Below, one piece after another: positions 53,950-63,614 of a stretch of 64,000 nt of DNA. Under the pieces are notes generated by a model. It had not been told where the DNA came from. It was given only the letters and a program-made list of their open reading frames with translations, and did not search any database. Both the position numbers and the translations under genes were made by a program. Origin of the DNA: Thomasclavelia spiroformis (lineage in GTDB: Bacteria; Bacillota_I; Bacilli_A; Erysipelotrichales; Coprobacillaceae); assembly GCA_016901755.1 (NCBI GenBank), contig JACJKV010000002.1, positions 62,001 through 126,000 of the forward strand. The letters run 5' to 3'. Position 1 is the stretch's first letter, and every line of letters begins with the position of its first letter.

Positions 53950-54387
53950 TTGATTATTGAACAATTTAAAGATATTCAAATTGCCTATATCCGTAGGACT
54001 GGTCAATATGGTGAAGGTAATAAAAAGCTTATGGAGGAATTCAAGAATTATTTAAAAATTCATGATTTATTTACAGAAAATACAACAATATTAGCAATAG
54101 CTTTAGATGATCCATCAACGACACCAGAAAATCAACAAAGATATGATATTGGGATCATGATGACAGATCAGCAAAAGCATCATGATTTACCTGTTCGTGG
54201 TATTGACGATGGAGCGTATGCGGTATTTGAGATCGAACATACGCCAGACGCTATTTTAGATTTCTGGAAGAATATTGAAAGGTTGACTTCACAATTAGCG
54301 GTAGATTTCACAAAACCAATCATTGAACGATATTCGTCTTCTAAAATACTAATGCATTTATGTGAATTTTGCATTCCATTAAAATAG
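53950..54387 (+). CDS. GyrI-like small-molecule-binding domain protein
   Basis: 145 residues. IQIAYIRRTGQYGEGNKKLMEEFKNYL and YDIGIMMTDQQKH, VFEIEHTPDAILDFWKNIE fit the GyrI/AraC effector-binding fold (SOUL-like). No DNA-binding domain is attached. TTG 53950 follows GGAGGT eight bases upstream. Such single-domain proteins bind or hydrolyse toxic lipophilic cations; this is family knowledge. Confidence 0.8.
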   Translation: MIIEQFKDIQIAYIRRTGQYGEGNKKLMEEFKNYLKIHDLFTENTTILAIALDDPSTTPENQQRYDIGIMMTDQQKHHDLPVRGIDDGAYAVFEIEHTPDAILDFWKNIERLTSQLAVDFTKPIIERYSSSKILMHLCEFCIPLK

Positions 54388-54560
54388 ATAAGAACAGAAT
54401 GTTACTTGTATATTTATCACGGGTATTATTTTAAAATAATGATATTGTTTTAGTGATGAAAAAAAATTAAAATTCTCTATGACTTTCACTTTATTTTTGT
54501 TTTGTTTTTCTATTGATCATGTGATTTAGGGAAGAGTTTTATAAAAAGGAGTTTCATAAA

Positions 54561-55358
54561 ATGAAAGAGAATCGATATTTAAATGATTTTTATAGTCACT
54601 ATGACGAAGAGGAACGTCTTGCATCAAAACATGGGATGGTAGAATTTCTGACAACAATGCGCTATATAGAAAAATATATAAAACAGGACGATAAAATACT
54701 TGAAATTGGTGCTGGGACAGGAAGATATTCGCATGCCTTGGCAAAGCAAGGATATTGTGTGGATGCAGTTGAACTGGTAGAACACAATATTGATGTTTTC
54801 AAACAGAATACATCTGCAGGTGAAAAAATTACCATCGTGCAGGGAAATGCATTGGATCTGTCTGATTTTCCAGATAACCATTATGATATAACGCTGCTTT
54901 TAGGACCGCTTTATCATCTTTACTGTAAGGAAGATAAACAGCAGGCCATTCGCGAAGCTCTTCGTGTAACCAAACCAAAAGGCATTGTTTTTGTTGCTTA
55001 TGTGATTTCAGATGGATGTTTAATAGATGAAGGTTTTCATCGAAAGAATTTGAGTGTATCGGATTATATAAAGGATGGTTTACTCGATTCTTGTACGTTT
55101 GCTGCCAGATCTCAGCCTAAAGACCTGTTCGAACTGGTAAGAAAAGAAGATGTTGATGAACTGATGTCTTCATTTATGGTAACAAGACTTCATTATGTGG
55201 CAACAGATGGCTGTTCATTGCTTATTCGAGAAGCTATTGATGATATGGATGATGATGATTTTCAACTGTATCTGCAGTATCATTTTGCAACCTGTGAGCG
55301 TGAAGACATGTTAGGATTTTCAAGTCATGCTGTTGATATTTTTCAAAAAAATGAATAA
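54561..55358 (+). CDS. Class I SAM-dependent methyltransferase
   Basis: 265 residues. Motif I ILEIGAGTGRYSHALAKQGY, the acidic VDAVELVEHN, motif II QGNALDLSDFPDNHYDITLLLGPLYHL and GIVFVAYVISDG. This is the UbiE/Methyltransf_11-like fold acting on a small molecule. AAAAGGAG precedes ATG 54561 by eleven bases. It stands alone between AT-rich gaps. Confidence 0.9.
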   Translation: MKENRYLNDFYSHYDEEERLASKHGMVEFLTTMRYIEKYIKQDDKILEIGAGTGRYSHALAKQGYCVDAVELVEHNIDVFKQNTSAGEKITIVQGNALDLSDFPDNHYDITLLLGPLYHLYCKEDKQQAIREALRVTKPKGIVFVAYVISDGCLIDEGFHRKNLSVSDYIKDGLLDSCTFAARSQPKDLFELVRKEDVDELMSSFMVTRLHYVATDGCSLLIREAIDDMDDDDFQLYLQYHFATCEREDMLGFSSHAVDIFQKNE

Positions 55359-55468
55359 ATTTAAAATATTTAAAAGTTGAATATCATAAAAGAGAAGAAC
55401 ATGCATCTTCTATGTGTTAGAATATAAATGAAAATTAATTCATAGAATATTTATATGAGGAATAAATA

Positions 55469-55834
55469 ATGAAAAAAGCTGGTTATGTCATTTTTATATG
55501 TGTTTTTTTGTGTCTGTTGTGTGCTTGCAGTCAAAAGACATTTAATGGCAACAGTACAGGTAATGATCATCAGTTCATTATGGAATATACTGTTTTGAAT
55601 ACTTCTGATCATAGAAATCTGGTGTTACAGTCCGGAGATGTCATTGACGCAAAAATAGTGAGTCAATCAGGAAGTGTGGACATTGAAGTGCAAAATAGTG
55701 AAGGTGAATCTATTTATAAAGAAGCAGATGTACCGACATCTGATTTTGAAATTAAGATATCGCAAGATGATACTTATCGATTTACAGTGACAGGACATAA
55801 GGCAAAAGGTAGTGTAAGTTTCATAAAAAAATGA
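55469..55834 (+). CDS. Small lipoprotein of unknown function
   Basis: 121 residues. Lipoprotein signal peptide with the cysteine-rich core LCLLCAC; the lipidated Cys is about residue 20. The mature part is beta-rich (ILQSGDVIDAKIV-like strands, VDIEVQNSEGESIY) and ends VSFIKK, reminiscent of bacterial Ig/FlxA-like beta sandwiches but not assignable. A GAGGA site precedes ATG. Confidence 0.65.
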   Translation: MKKAGYVIFICVFLCLLCACSQKTFNGNSTGNDHQFIMEYTVLNTSDHRNLVLQSGDVIDAKIVSQSGSVDIEVQNSEGESIYKEADVPTSDFEIKISQDDTYRFTVTGHKAKGSVSFIKK

Positions 55835-55846
55835 CAGAAATGATTG

Positions 55847-55876
55847 AAAGGCGATCAATATAAATGATCGCTTTTA
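55847..55876 (+). terminator. Terminator after lipoprotein gene
   Basis: Arms GCGATCA and TGATCGC with A-G-U extension, loop ATATAAA, then TTTT. Confidence 0.75.
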
Positions 55877-55966
55877 TTATTGAACTGTTATATGAAAATA
55901 TATTTAACGATTTAATCATTAAATAGTAATATAAATGTTGCTAATGATAAAACTGATAATTTAATA

Positions 55967-56007
55967 ATGTATATATTATTTACGAATATCATAAATAATA
56001 TATACAT
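55967..56007. repeat. 16-bp perfect inverted repeat upstream of the SIR2 gene
   Basis: Arms ATGTATATATTATTTA and TAAATAATATATACAT, spacer CGAATATCA (9 bases). It is followed directly by a second repeat (AATAATTAT-TAAATGT-ATAATTATT, 56008-56032). Both lie within 130 bases of the TTG start. Confidence 0.6.
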
Positions 56008-56094
56008 AATAATTATTAAATGTATAATTATTTTATTAGAAAATAGCAATATTTAATCAACATTAAATTAATTGATTGTAAGGAGATGATTATT

Positions 56095-58827
56095 TTGAAT
56101 ATAAAAAGTCAAGCAATAAAAAATCTTGTTGAAGCAATGAATGACGATGAACTAATTATTTTTGTAGGAGCAGGAGTTTCAGCAAATTCAGGATTACCGA
56201 GTTGGTCAAAATTGATAAAGGAATTAAAAAAAGAACTATCTTTAGAAGATGATGTAAATGATTATTTAAAGATAGCACAGATTTATTATAATAAATGGGG
56301 TAGACAAAAATACATTCAAAAGATAAATAGTATTTTCTACAATTTTTCTGATGCTGTTCCAAATACTATACATAGAGAAATTTTAAAAATTCAACCAGCA
56401 CATATAATAACTACTAATTATGATAATTTATTGGAAGATATATTGTACAAGTCTGTAAGAACATATGATGTCGTTAAAAAAAATGAAGATATACCATATA
56501 TCAAATCAAAACATTACTTGATAAAAATGCATGGTGATCTGCAAGAGCAGAATATTGTTTTGAAAGAAGATGATTATTCTGATTACAATGAAAATTATTA
56601 CATGATTGCAACATTAATTAAAGCTTTGATTATGAATCATACATTATTATTTATTGGTTATTCATTAAATGATTCAACTTTCAATTCTATTTTCAGGATT
56701 ATACAAAATTTTTATGGAGAAAACGCAAAAAAATCTTATTTTTATGATGCTAATATTCAATCTGAAGAGATTGTTGACTATTATAGAAAAAAAGGAATCC
56801 ACGTTATCTCTGAGGAAAATAAAAACGGAAAAATTGAAACAAATGAATTAGGTGAGTATACTACTAAGTTTTTAAGGTTAATCGCTGATAGAAAAGATAA
56901 TATTGTAAAAAATGGAAATGATATTTATCACAATCTCTCTTTTTTGAAAAAAATGAAATTCGTTGAAGCTGAAGATATTGTTATTTATTCGGGGTTATTA
57001 GGAAAAATTTTTAAAATATTTCCTGATGAAATATCTGATAATTTTCAAAAAAGCAATATAATTAAAATAACTGAAGATGATAAAAAATTAATCGATTTTT
57101 TGAAACATAAAACATTAATAAATAATTTTTTGAAATTTAAAATTGATTCTATCAATAATATTTCTTCAAATCAGGTTCAGAAAGAAGCTTTTAGCTTGTA
57201 TGAACAAAAAAAATATGAAATGGCAAGTGATAAATTTCGAGATTTGGCTAATAAATGCTATGAAAGAAAAGATTATTTTAATTTTTTACTTGCAAAATTT
57301 AATTATAATAATATAAAAAATATATCATATCCTGGAGATGATACTGATAAAAACGATCAAAATTTAACGGATTTTGATTTGCTTGATAATAATGAAATAA
57401 TAGATAAAATAATAAACAATGGTAACAGAAATGAAAAAAGAATCGCATTATATTTTAGAGATATTGTTTTTAGTTATAAATTTCTATACAGAAAATTAGA
57501 AACAATTGATCGTTTATATGATGAATTGAAAAAAGAACATTATAACTTTTTACAAGGAGGCAGTTCAGTTAATAACAATTTATTAAAATTAAAATTAGAG
57601 ATAAGGTCGCTGAAACAATATGTTGAAGCTAACTGCATATGTGTGTCTCATATCTCAATTTATAAGGAAATAATGAATAGATATTTTGAATGTCTGTTAT
57701 TAGCGCATGATAACTCATATTATCCAAAAACTAGAATATATGGTATGGAATATACATCATCTATTGAGAAACAAATTAATCTAGAGGATATTCAAATCAT
57801 AATTGATCATGTTGATATTAAATTGGTTCGTGCTAATATGAATAATTCTTCATTTAATAAAATAAAAATTACAGATGAGGATTATGATAAAATTGTAGAT
57901 CTAATTCTTAATAACGCCAAAGAAAATGATTTTCTTTGTCATAAATATATACGCTTTTTGACAATTGTAAAAGTTGATAATGTAAATTCACTTTTGCGCC
58001 TTTTGGAAAATATAGATATTACTCATAATGATATAAATGACTACAATAGTCTAATAATAGAATTGATTTTGAATATTCAAACAGCAAATGACGATATAAA
58101 AAATAAAGTATTAAATATCATAGTAAATAATATTTCACGTGTTTTAAACAATAATAATTTAATTAATAAATATGCTAGAGTATTTCCTTTATATGAACAA
58201 TTACTAAAGAAAATTGATATTAACGAAACTATAAAATTTGAAATACTTGAACGAACTTTAATTGTAATTAACAATTCTAAAAATGGTTTAGAAGAAATAG
58301 AAATATATAAAGTATTCATAACATCATTTTATGATTATTTTGATGACAAAGACAAAAGATTGATAAAAACTATTTTAAAGAAATATGAAAATAGATTCTA
58401 TAAAGATAGACAAGGAGATAGAGAATTTATTTATGCAATGATTCAAAAAAAAATATATAGATTTAATAAAGTCAAAGATTTAATTTTTGAAGAATTGATA
58501 AATATAATAAATGATAGAAAAAGAAATGGACATTTAATTGATTCTAGAGAACAAGCAGCAATAAATTTGTTCAATTTATATATATGTGGATATTTTAAAA
58601 TAGAGAAAATTCAAAAATCAAACGTTGATTTAAGTGATTTGAAAGGAAAAATTCCTGAACTTGATTGGATGTGGTTTAATAAAAAAGATGAAGAAACTAT
58701 TTCAAGATTATTGAAGCATAGAAAATTTGAGAATGCCAAAAAAATCTTTTGCAAAACTAAAATGGAAGAAAAGATGTTTGATAATTGGTTAATAAAGAAA
58801 TACGAAATGAATAAAGTTTGGAGTTAG
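56095..58827 (+). CDS. SIR2-domain protein, candidate anti-phage NADase
   Basis: 910 residues from TTG 56095 (AAGGAG nine bases upstream; the ATG at 56086 touches that site). Residues 1-265 are a SIR2-like domain: GAGVSANSGLPSW (25-37, NAD binding), TTNYD (106-110), catalytic H146 in KMHGD, and FIGYSLND (186-193). The remaining 640 residues are helical, Asn/Lys/Ile-rich, with TPR-like stretches, and match no family I recognise. Architecture and size resemble defence-associated sirtuins (DSR type) that deplete NAD on phage sensing. No HerA, Argonaute or SLOG partner is next to it. Base composition is clearly more AT-rich than the neighbours, suggesting recent acquisition. Confidence 0.82.
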   Translation: MNIKSQAIKNLVEAMNDDELIIFVGAGVSANSGLPSWSKLIKELKKELSLEDDVNDYLKIAQIYYNKWGRQKYIQKINSIFYNFSDAVPNTIHREILKIQPAHIITTNYDNLLEDILYKSVRTYDVVKKNEDIPYIKSKHYLIKMHGDLQEQNIVLKEDDYSDYNENYYMIATLIKALIMNHTLLFIGYSLNDSTFNSIFRIIQNFYGENAKKSYFYDANIQSEEIVDYYRKKGIHVISEENKNGKIETNELGEYTTKFLRLIADRKDNIVKNGNDIYHNLSFLKKMKFVEAEDIVIYSGLLGKIFKIFPDEISDNFQKSNIIKITEDDKKLIDFLKHKTLINNFLKFKIDSINNISSNQVQKEAFSLYEQKKYEMASDKFRDLANKCYERKDYFNFLLAKFNYNNIKNISYPGDDTDKNDQNLTDFDLLDNNEIIDKIINNGNRNEKRIALYFRDIVFSYKFLYRKLETIDRLYDELKKEHYNFLQGGSSVNNNLLKLKLEIRSLKQYVEANCICVSHISIYKEIMNRYFECLLLAHDNSYYPKTRIYGMEYTSSIEKQINLEDIQIIIDHVDIKLVRANMNNSSFNKIKITDEDYDKIVDLILNNAKENDFLCHKYIRFLTIVKVDNVNSLLRLLENIDITHNDINDYNSLIIELILNIQTANDDIKNKVLNIIVNNISRVLNNNNLINKYARVFPLYEQLLKKIDINETIKFEILERTLIVINNSKNGLEEIEIYKVFITSFYDYFDDKDKRLIKTILKKYENRFYKDRQGDREFIYAMIQKKIYRFNKVKDLIFEELINIINDRKRNGHLIDSREQAAINLFNLYICGYFKIEKIQKSNVDLSDLKGKIPELDWMWFNKKDEETISRLLKHRKFENAKKIFCKTKMEEKMFDNWLIKKYEMNKVWS

Positions 58828-59445
58828 TAAAGAAAAAACAAAATATTTTGAATAACAATAACAAAAAAGTTGAAATGAGATAAAATACTTATCATTAGTA
58901 GCAATGATTAAGAAAAATAATAAAAAAACTATCTGTAGAAAAAGTTATTCATTTTATTAATTTGACGTATGATATTTGTGATGAAAATTGTCTTTTGATA
59001 TTTGATAAAATTGCACAAAATATCTTTAGATCATTATGATAAAAATCAACTAGAAGAATGGATATTTCAATAGAGAATAGTGACATTTCTTTATAATTAA
59101 GCTTACTCATTTTCTTGTCTGAAATCAGAGTGCTCTACGAAATTAAGGAAAATCTATGTAATAAATTGAAAATAAAACGTTATTTTAGAGAAAAAACTGT
59201 AAATTATAAATAAAGACTTTTTTGAAAAATATAAAAAATATTATTATACGGTCAAATATAATACAAACGTTTCTTAAAATATAGGTAGAAATGAACTTTT
59301 ACTTGAACAAATTTTTCATTAATAAAATTGAATGAAGTAAAAAAGATTTAATTTATTTTACATTGCTATAAGCATATGGTGAATAGATATAGCTGTCATG
59401 AGACAGCTATATCTTATGATAAAAAGATTTTAATAATGAGATACA
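58828..59445 (+). other. AT-rich region without genes
   Basis: 618 bases, stop codons dense in all frames. A 43-codon open stretch at 58908-59039 without a start (LRKIIKKLSVEKV...) may be a remnant. It ends in a 13-bp hairpin at 59385-59414. No tRNA, IS end or integrase is seen. Confidence 0.5.
59385..59414. terminator. 13-bp perfect hairpin after the MacB-like permease gene
   Basis: Arms AGATATAGCTGTC and GACAGCTATATCT, loop ATGA. No long T-run follows on either strand, so it may be an intrinsic terminator of weak type or a processing/boundary hairpin. Confidence 0.45.
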
Positions 59446-61920
59446 TTACTGGTATTTTCGTAATCTTTCAGCAATTGTGAGATTGTCATTTAATCTGTGA
59501 TAAGATAATACAGGTGTAATCATACAGATGACAACGATGATCAGGAATGCCGTTATCATGGCCTGAATCGGAATTTGAAAAGGAACCAACATATAATTCA
59601 TAGATTGAAAGCAAATATATGTTATCACTGTACCTGCTGACATGGTTATCAGTATTGAAAATCCAGCATATAACAGACCTTCTCTAAGTAGCAATTGTTT
59701 GATCTGGTGACTTGTCATTCCAAGACTCTCCATAATTGAAAAAGTCAGTTTGCGATTATATATTGCTCCAGAGATTGTATTGTTGTAGTTTAAGATACCG
59801 GTGAGTAAAAGCAGACATGATATCACTGTACCAATGATCATCATATCACCTTGTGATTGTTCAACTGTTTTCATATTTTCCAGGACTGATTCAGTATAAA
59901 TATCTTGAAAATAAGGGCTTTCTTTAACAAGTGAAAGAATCTCATTTTCGGTTTTTTTATCATTTTTTTGCTGATAGTAAACAGCAATGTTAAGTGCATA
60001 AGGATTTGAACAGACTTTCTGTAAATATTTTTGGCTGACAATTAAAGTTGGACCAATATTTGTTCCGCTATAGTATGATTCATCAAAAATACCGCTAACA
60101 GATAACAGGTGCTGTTCATTTTGATAATAAAATGATATTTTTTGTTGTCTATATTTCTTTAATATTTCTGGATCATTACAACTGATTAGACACGTTTTGC
60201 CATCAAGAAAATTTTCTTTGTTAACAGGTGATGAAAGAAACTGATTTAAATAATCAAATTCTTTTTCGTCTATACCTTTTAACATGCCATAATATTTTTC
60301 TGGATTGCTTTGATAATCACTGATGACATCTTCGCGAGAAAGATATGGTGTTTTGTCAATATATTTTTCAATCCATGTTGACGAAAAACTGTTAACAGTG
60401 TAGGGAAAGACAATAGGAATACCATAGACAACATGAAATTCACTGATGCCAGTATTATCTTTCAGCATTGAAATCATATTAGTTTCCAGGGCTGGCTTGA
60501 GCGAGTTTATATCTTCAGTTGTTTGTGTATGATTTTTTATGATCAAATCAGCATTAGCATAATTTGGCAAAACGGTTCTTTGTCCCTGGGTAGTAATAAT
60601 TGTTGTTAAACAATAGAAAACAGACAGGCTTGTTGATAATGAAAGCAAAACTATCAATGTTTTTTTCTTGTCTTTCATTAACTGTGCCAGTGCCATACGC
60701 CAGAAATAGAATTTCTTTGTTGTTTTGTACTTTTTTTCTTTTGGCAGCTGTATGTGATATTTGACAGCTTCGACAGGACTTACATGAACAGCAATCTTCA
60801 ACGGTTTACGGATTCCCAATATGACTGCTGTTCCTGTTATTATCATACATAAAACAATAATCAAGGGCTGAAAATCAATATTTTGATTTTTGTTGGCAAT
60901 TCCTAAAACTGATAACAGATATGGAAGTATTTTTAAACAGGTTAAATATGCCAGAATAATACCAGTTGCTGTTGCTGATGCCGTTATAAAAAGCATTTGT
61001 TTAGCAATAAAGGAAACGAGCTGTTTTTTTGTCATTCCCAGTGACTGCAGTAAACCATAGTAGCGTATCTTACCAAGTACTGATAGATAAAGAATATTAT
61101 AAATCAGTAAATATGCACTAAGACAGATGATCAAAGCTAATCCACAAATTCCTGCCAGTAATTTTAAAGAATTTTCAATGTAACTGGTTTGTTGAAAAAC
61201 CTGTCTTGATGACAGTTTCAAACTTTTCTTGATAGAATTGACTGTTGATGGAAAAACATAGTTCTGCTTAAGTTTGATGCAAAGAATACCATCATTTTCT
61301 AACGAATAACCTGTTTCATCATAAAATGCTTTTGATACAAAACAGACACTGTCATGGCCATAGCCTTCCCAAATGCCACTGATTGTTAGAGTTTCTTCAT
61401 GAACTCCAGTGTTATTAACAAAGGTAATCGTTAAATGATCGCCAATATTAAGCTTCTCGTTGCCAAATGCTTTAAGAATATCTTTTGTTACCATCAGTTC
61501 GTTTTTCTTTTTGGGGTAGTATCCATTTAATTCTGTTCTTGCTGGTGCCATCTGCTGATTCCAGAATACTTCATCGCACCACAATAGACCAACATCAACA
61601 CTTGCATCAAATTGAGTTGCACTGATATATCCTGCATAAGATTCAATACCTACACTTTCAATTTCTTTATTTTTCTGCAATGTTTTTAGCTGCTGAGGCG
61701 TAAAACCATTCATTGTTGTTATGTCATATTGAGCGCCATATAATCTTGTGTCCTGCATTCTTCTTGAATCAAGATAAGTTTTACCGGTTGTCAGGATACA
61801 GACAAGCATGAATGATGATAATGATATTGTAAAAAACATGATAACAAAACGTTTCATGTTGTTTGATATATTATTTCTTGCCAGTCTGTTGATGATTGCA
61901 GTATTATTATTTTTTAACAT
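59446..61920 (-). CDS. ABC transporter permease, MacB/FtsX type
   Basis: 824 residues. N-terminal helix at about 22-45, then a large extracellular region (to about 255), three helices (268-395), a cytoplasmic linker, a second long extracellular part, and three helices at the C-terminus (about 710-800). LGLAKQQL-like FtsX segments GLLQSLGMTKKQL and ESLGMTSHQIKQL mark the two FtsX domains. AAGGAAGTGAT precedes ATG 61920, which overlaps the ATPase gene by 14 bases. Peptide or lipid export or protection is likely. Confidence 0.85.
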   Translation of the reverse strand: MLKNNNTAIINRLARNNISNNMKRFVIMFFTISLSSFMLVCILTTGKTYLDSRRMQDTRLYGAQYDITTMNGFTPQQLKTLQKNKEIESVGIESYAGYISATQFDASVDVGLLWCDEVFWNQQMAPARTELNGYYPKKKNELMVTKDILKAFGNEKLNIGDHLTITFVNNTGVHEETLTISGIWEGYGHDSVCFVSKAFYDETGYSLENDGILCIKLKQNYVFPSTVNSIKKSLKLSSRQVFQQTSYIENSLKLLAGICGLALIICLSAYLLIYNILYLSVLGKIRYYGLLQSLGMTKKQLVSFIAKQMLFITASATATGIILAYLTCLKILPYLLSVLGIANKNQNIDFQPLIIVLCMIITGTAVILGIRKPLKIAVHVSPVEAVKYHIQLPKEKKYKTTKKFYFWRMALAQLMKDKKKTLIVLLSLSTSLSVFYCLTTIITTQGQRTVLPNYANADLIIKNHTQTTEDINSLKPALETNMISMLKDNTGISEFHVVYGIPIVFPYTVNSFSSTWIEKYIDKTPYLSREDVISDYQSNPEKYYGMLKGIDEKEFDYLNQFLSSPVNKENFLDGKTCLISCNDPEILKKYRQQKISFYYQNEQHLLSVSGIFDESYYSGTNIGPTLIVSQKYLQKVCSNPYALNIAVYYQQKNDKKTENEILSLVKESPYFQDIYTESVLENMKTVEQSQGDMMIIGTVISCLLLLTGILNYNNTISGAIYNRKLTFSIMESLGMTSHQIKQLLLREGLLYAGFSILITMSAGTVITYICFQSMNYMLVPFQIPIQAMITAFLIIVVICMITPVLSYHRLNDNLTIAERLRKYQ

Positions 61921-62602
61921 GCTGATCACTTCCTTGCTGTATTTTACCATCTTCAATTAAAATGATACGATCAGCCATTTGAGCAATATCGTTATCATGG
62001 GTAATGATAATAAGTGTCTGCTGATATTGTTTGCTTAAAACTTTCAGCAGTCCAATGACTTCATGACTGGTGACAGTATCGAGATTACCAGTTGGTTCAT
62101 CAGCAAGAATAACTGCTGGTTTGGCTGCCAATGCTCTGATGATAGCAACACGCTGCTGCTCACCTCCTGAAAGCATAGAAGGGAGCATTTGCTGTTTAGC
62201 TGTTAGGTGCAGTTTGTCCAGTAAATGCTGAATATAGTCATGGTCAATATGAGTACCGTCCAATTCTAAAGGAAAGATGATATTATCATAAACATTTAAA
62301 TCAGGAATTAAATTGTACTGCTGGAATACAAACCCAACTTTTCTCCGTCTGAAAAGAGCAAGCTGCTCATGATTCATTTTTTCTAAGGAAATCCCATCAA
62401 CAATGACATGACCACTGTCGGGATGATCTAAACCGCCCAGGATATGAAGTAATGTACTTTTGCCACTGCCGGATTTTCCAATAATAGAAACGAATTCACG
62501 TTCATAAATTTTTAAGTCAATACCATCTAAGGCTTTTACTGTCTGATGACCGACATGATAATATTTTTTTAAATCATGAGTTTCTACAATGATTTTCTTC
62601 AT
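61907..62602 (-). CDS. ABC transporter ATP-binding protein, MacB/LolD type
   Basis: 231 residues. Walker [11 protein letters not shown]-loop FVFQQYNLI, signature LSGGEQQR, Walker [13 protein letters not shown], switch IITHD. AAGGAGG eight bases before ATG 62602; longer frames upstream lack a site. Three TTTGTGATT repeats lie between it and the kinase gene. Confidence 0.9.
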   Translation of the reverse strand: MKKIIVETHDLKKYYHVGHQTVKALDGIDLKIYEREFVSIIGKSGSGKSTLLHILGGLDHPDSGHVIVDGISLEKMNHEQLALFRRRKVGFVFQQYNLIPDLNVYDNIIFPLELDGTHIDHDYIQHLLDKLHLTAKQQMLPSMLSGGEQQRVAIIRALAAKPAVILADEPTGNLDTVTSHEVIGLLKVLSKQYQQTLIIITHDNDIAQMADRIILIEDGKIQQGSDQHVKK

Positions 62603-62641
62603 TATTTGATTCCTCCTTATGGTTTTAGCATATCGTATAAA

Positions 62642-62687
62642 AATCACAAACTAATCACAAAAAGAAAAAATCACAAAATTGTGATTT
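62642..62687 (-). promoter_or_regulatory. Three TTTGTGATT repeats and a hairpin before the ATPase gene
   Basis: On the plus strand AATCACAAA occurs at 62642, 62653 and 62669 (steps 11 and 16) and its complement TTGTGATTT at 62679-62687. Tandem sites 11 bases apart are the usual footprint of OmpR-type regulators. The 62669-62687 part can form a hairpin read toward the ATPase gene, followed by T-rich sequence, so it may also attenuate transcription after the kinase. Confidence 0.65.
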
Positions 62688-63614
62688 TTAATGCTCATTG
62701 GGCAAATAGACAGTAAAATTACTGCCAAAACCAGGTTTGGATTTCAACTCAATATAACCATTTTGCAAAGTGATGATTTTACGGGCGAGATAAAGACCAA
62801 TACCTATACCTTCATCGTTATGAATTTCCGGTTCACGATAGAATCGTACAAAAACTGAACCCTGTCTTTCTTGAGCTATCCCTTTTCCATTATCCTGAAT
62901 ACTGATCGCAGTAAAAAGAATTTGCTGACTGACAGTAATTTTAATCAAACCACCAGATTGTGTATATTTAACAGCATTATCTAAAATGTTGAATATGGCT
63001 TCAACAGTCCATTTTTTATCATGATTAACTACGGTTTTTTCGTCACATTCTACATGAATGGTTATCTTTTTCTTTTCGGCATGAACCATGATTTGACTTA
63101 TGGCAGCAGCAAGTGTATCACTTATTAAAGTGAGGTGTTTCTGGATTTTGATGGAATCTGTTTCCAGTTGGGACATCATGGTCATACTTTGCATCAGAAA
63201 ATTGAGTTTGTTTATCTGATTATTCATTTTAGGTAGATAATCATGAATACTGTCAAAATGATCGTTTGTTTCTATTGCTTCAAGATAATATTTGATATTT
63301 GTCATTGGCGTTTTTGTCTGATGTGATATATCGGATATCAGTTCTTCAATTCTGCTTCTTTCATGGACAAGTTCCATGTTTTTTTGTGTGTATAAAGAAG
63401 AAAGACGAAACAATTTTTCATTAATTTTTCCTAATAGATCATCTTTTTCAGGAACTGGTGGATCTAATGGAATGCCCTTAAGCATATTACTGATATTGTT
63501 TTCTAAACGAGAAGTATAATTGAAAATATCTTTTTTCAACATATAGTATTTGACGATGCTTGCAATGGCTATCAGTATCAATATTGAAAAAATGATCAAA
63601 ATGATGATTTCCAT
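62688..63614 (-). CDS. Sensor histidine kinase of Bce-like module
   Basis: 308 residues. One clear N-terminal helix (about 2-22) and no extracellular sensor. HisKA DISHQTKTPMTNIKYYLE (histidine about 97). ATPase domain: IFNILDNAVKYTQSG, IQDNGKGIAQ, EGIGIGLYLARKI. It overlaps the regulator gene by 19 bases. Likely receives its signal from the adjacent permease, as in Bce-type systems, though here with one helix only. Confidence 0.87.
   Translation of the reverse strand: MEIIILIIFSILILIAIASIVKYYMLKKDIFNYTSRLENNISNMLKGIPLDPPVPEKDDLLGKINEKLFRLSSLYTQKNMELVHERSRIEELISDISHQTKTPMTNIKYYLEAIETNDHFDSIHDYLPKMNNQINKLNFLMQSMTMMSQLETDSIKIQKHLTLISDTLAAAISQIMVHAEKKKITIHVECDEKTVVNHDKKWTVEAIFNILDNAVKYTQSGGLIKITVSQQILFTAISIQDNGKGIAQERQGSVFVRFYREPEIHNDEGIGIGLYLARKIITLQNGYIELKSKPGFGSNFTVYLPNEH

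Noticed and set aside
56095-58827. SIR2 gene as part of a multi-gene Thoeris, SIR2-HerA or pAgo-SIR2 system
   Set aside because: No TIR, HerA, Argonaute or SLOG-domain gene is within several kilobases; neighbours are a lipoprotein gene and an opposing ABC module.
58908-59039. Open stretch after the SIR2 gene (LRKIIKKLSVEKV onward, about 43 codons)
   Set aside because: No ATG/GTG/TTG start with a ribosome site, flanked by stops, composition typical of AT-rich spacer; at most a remnant.
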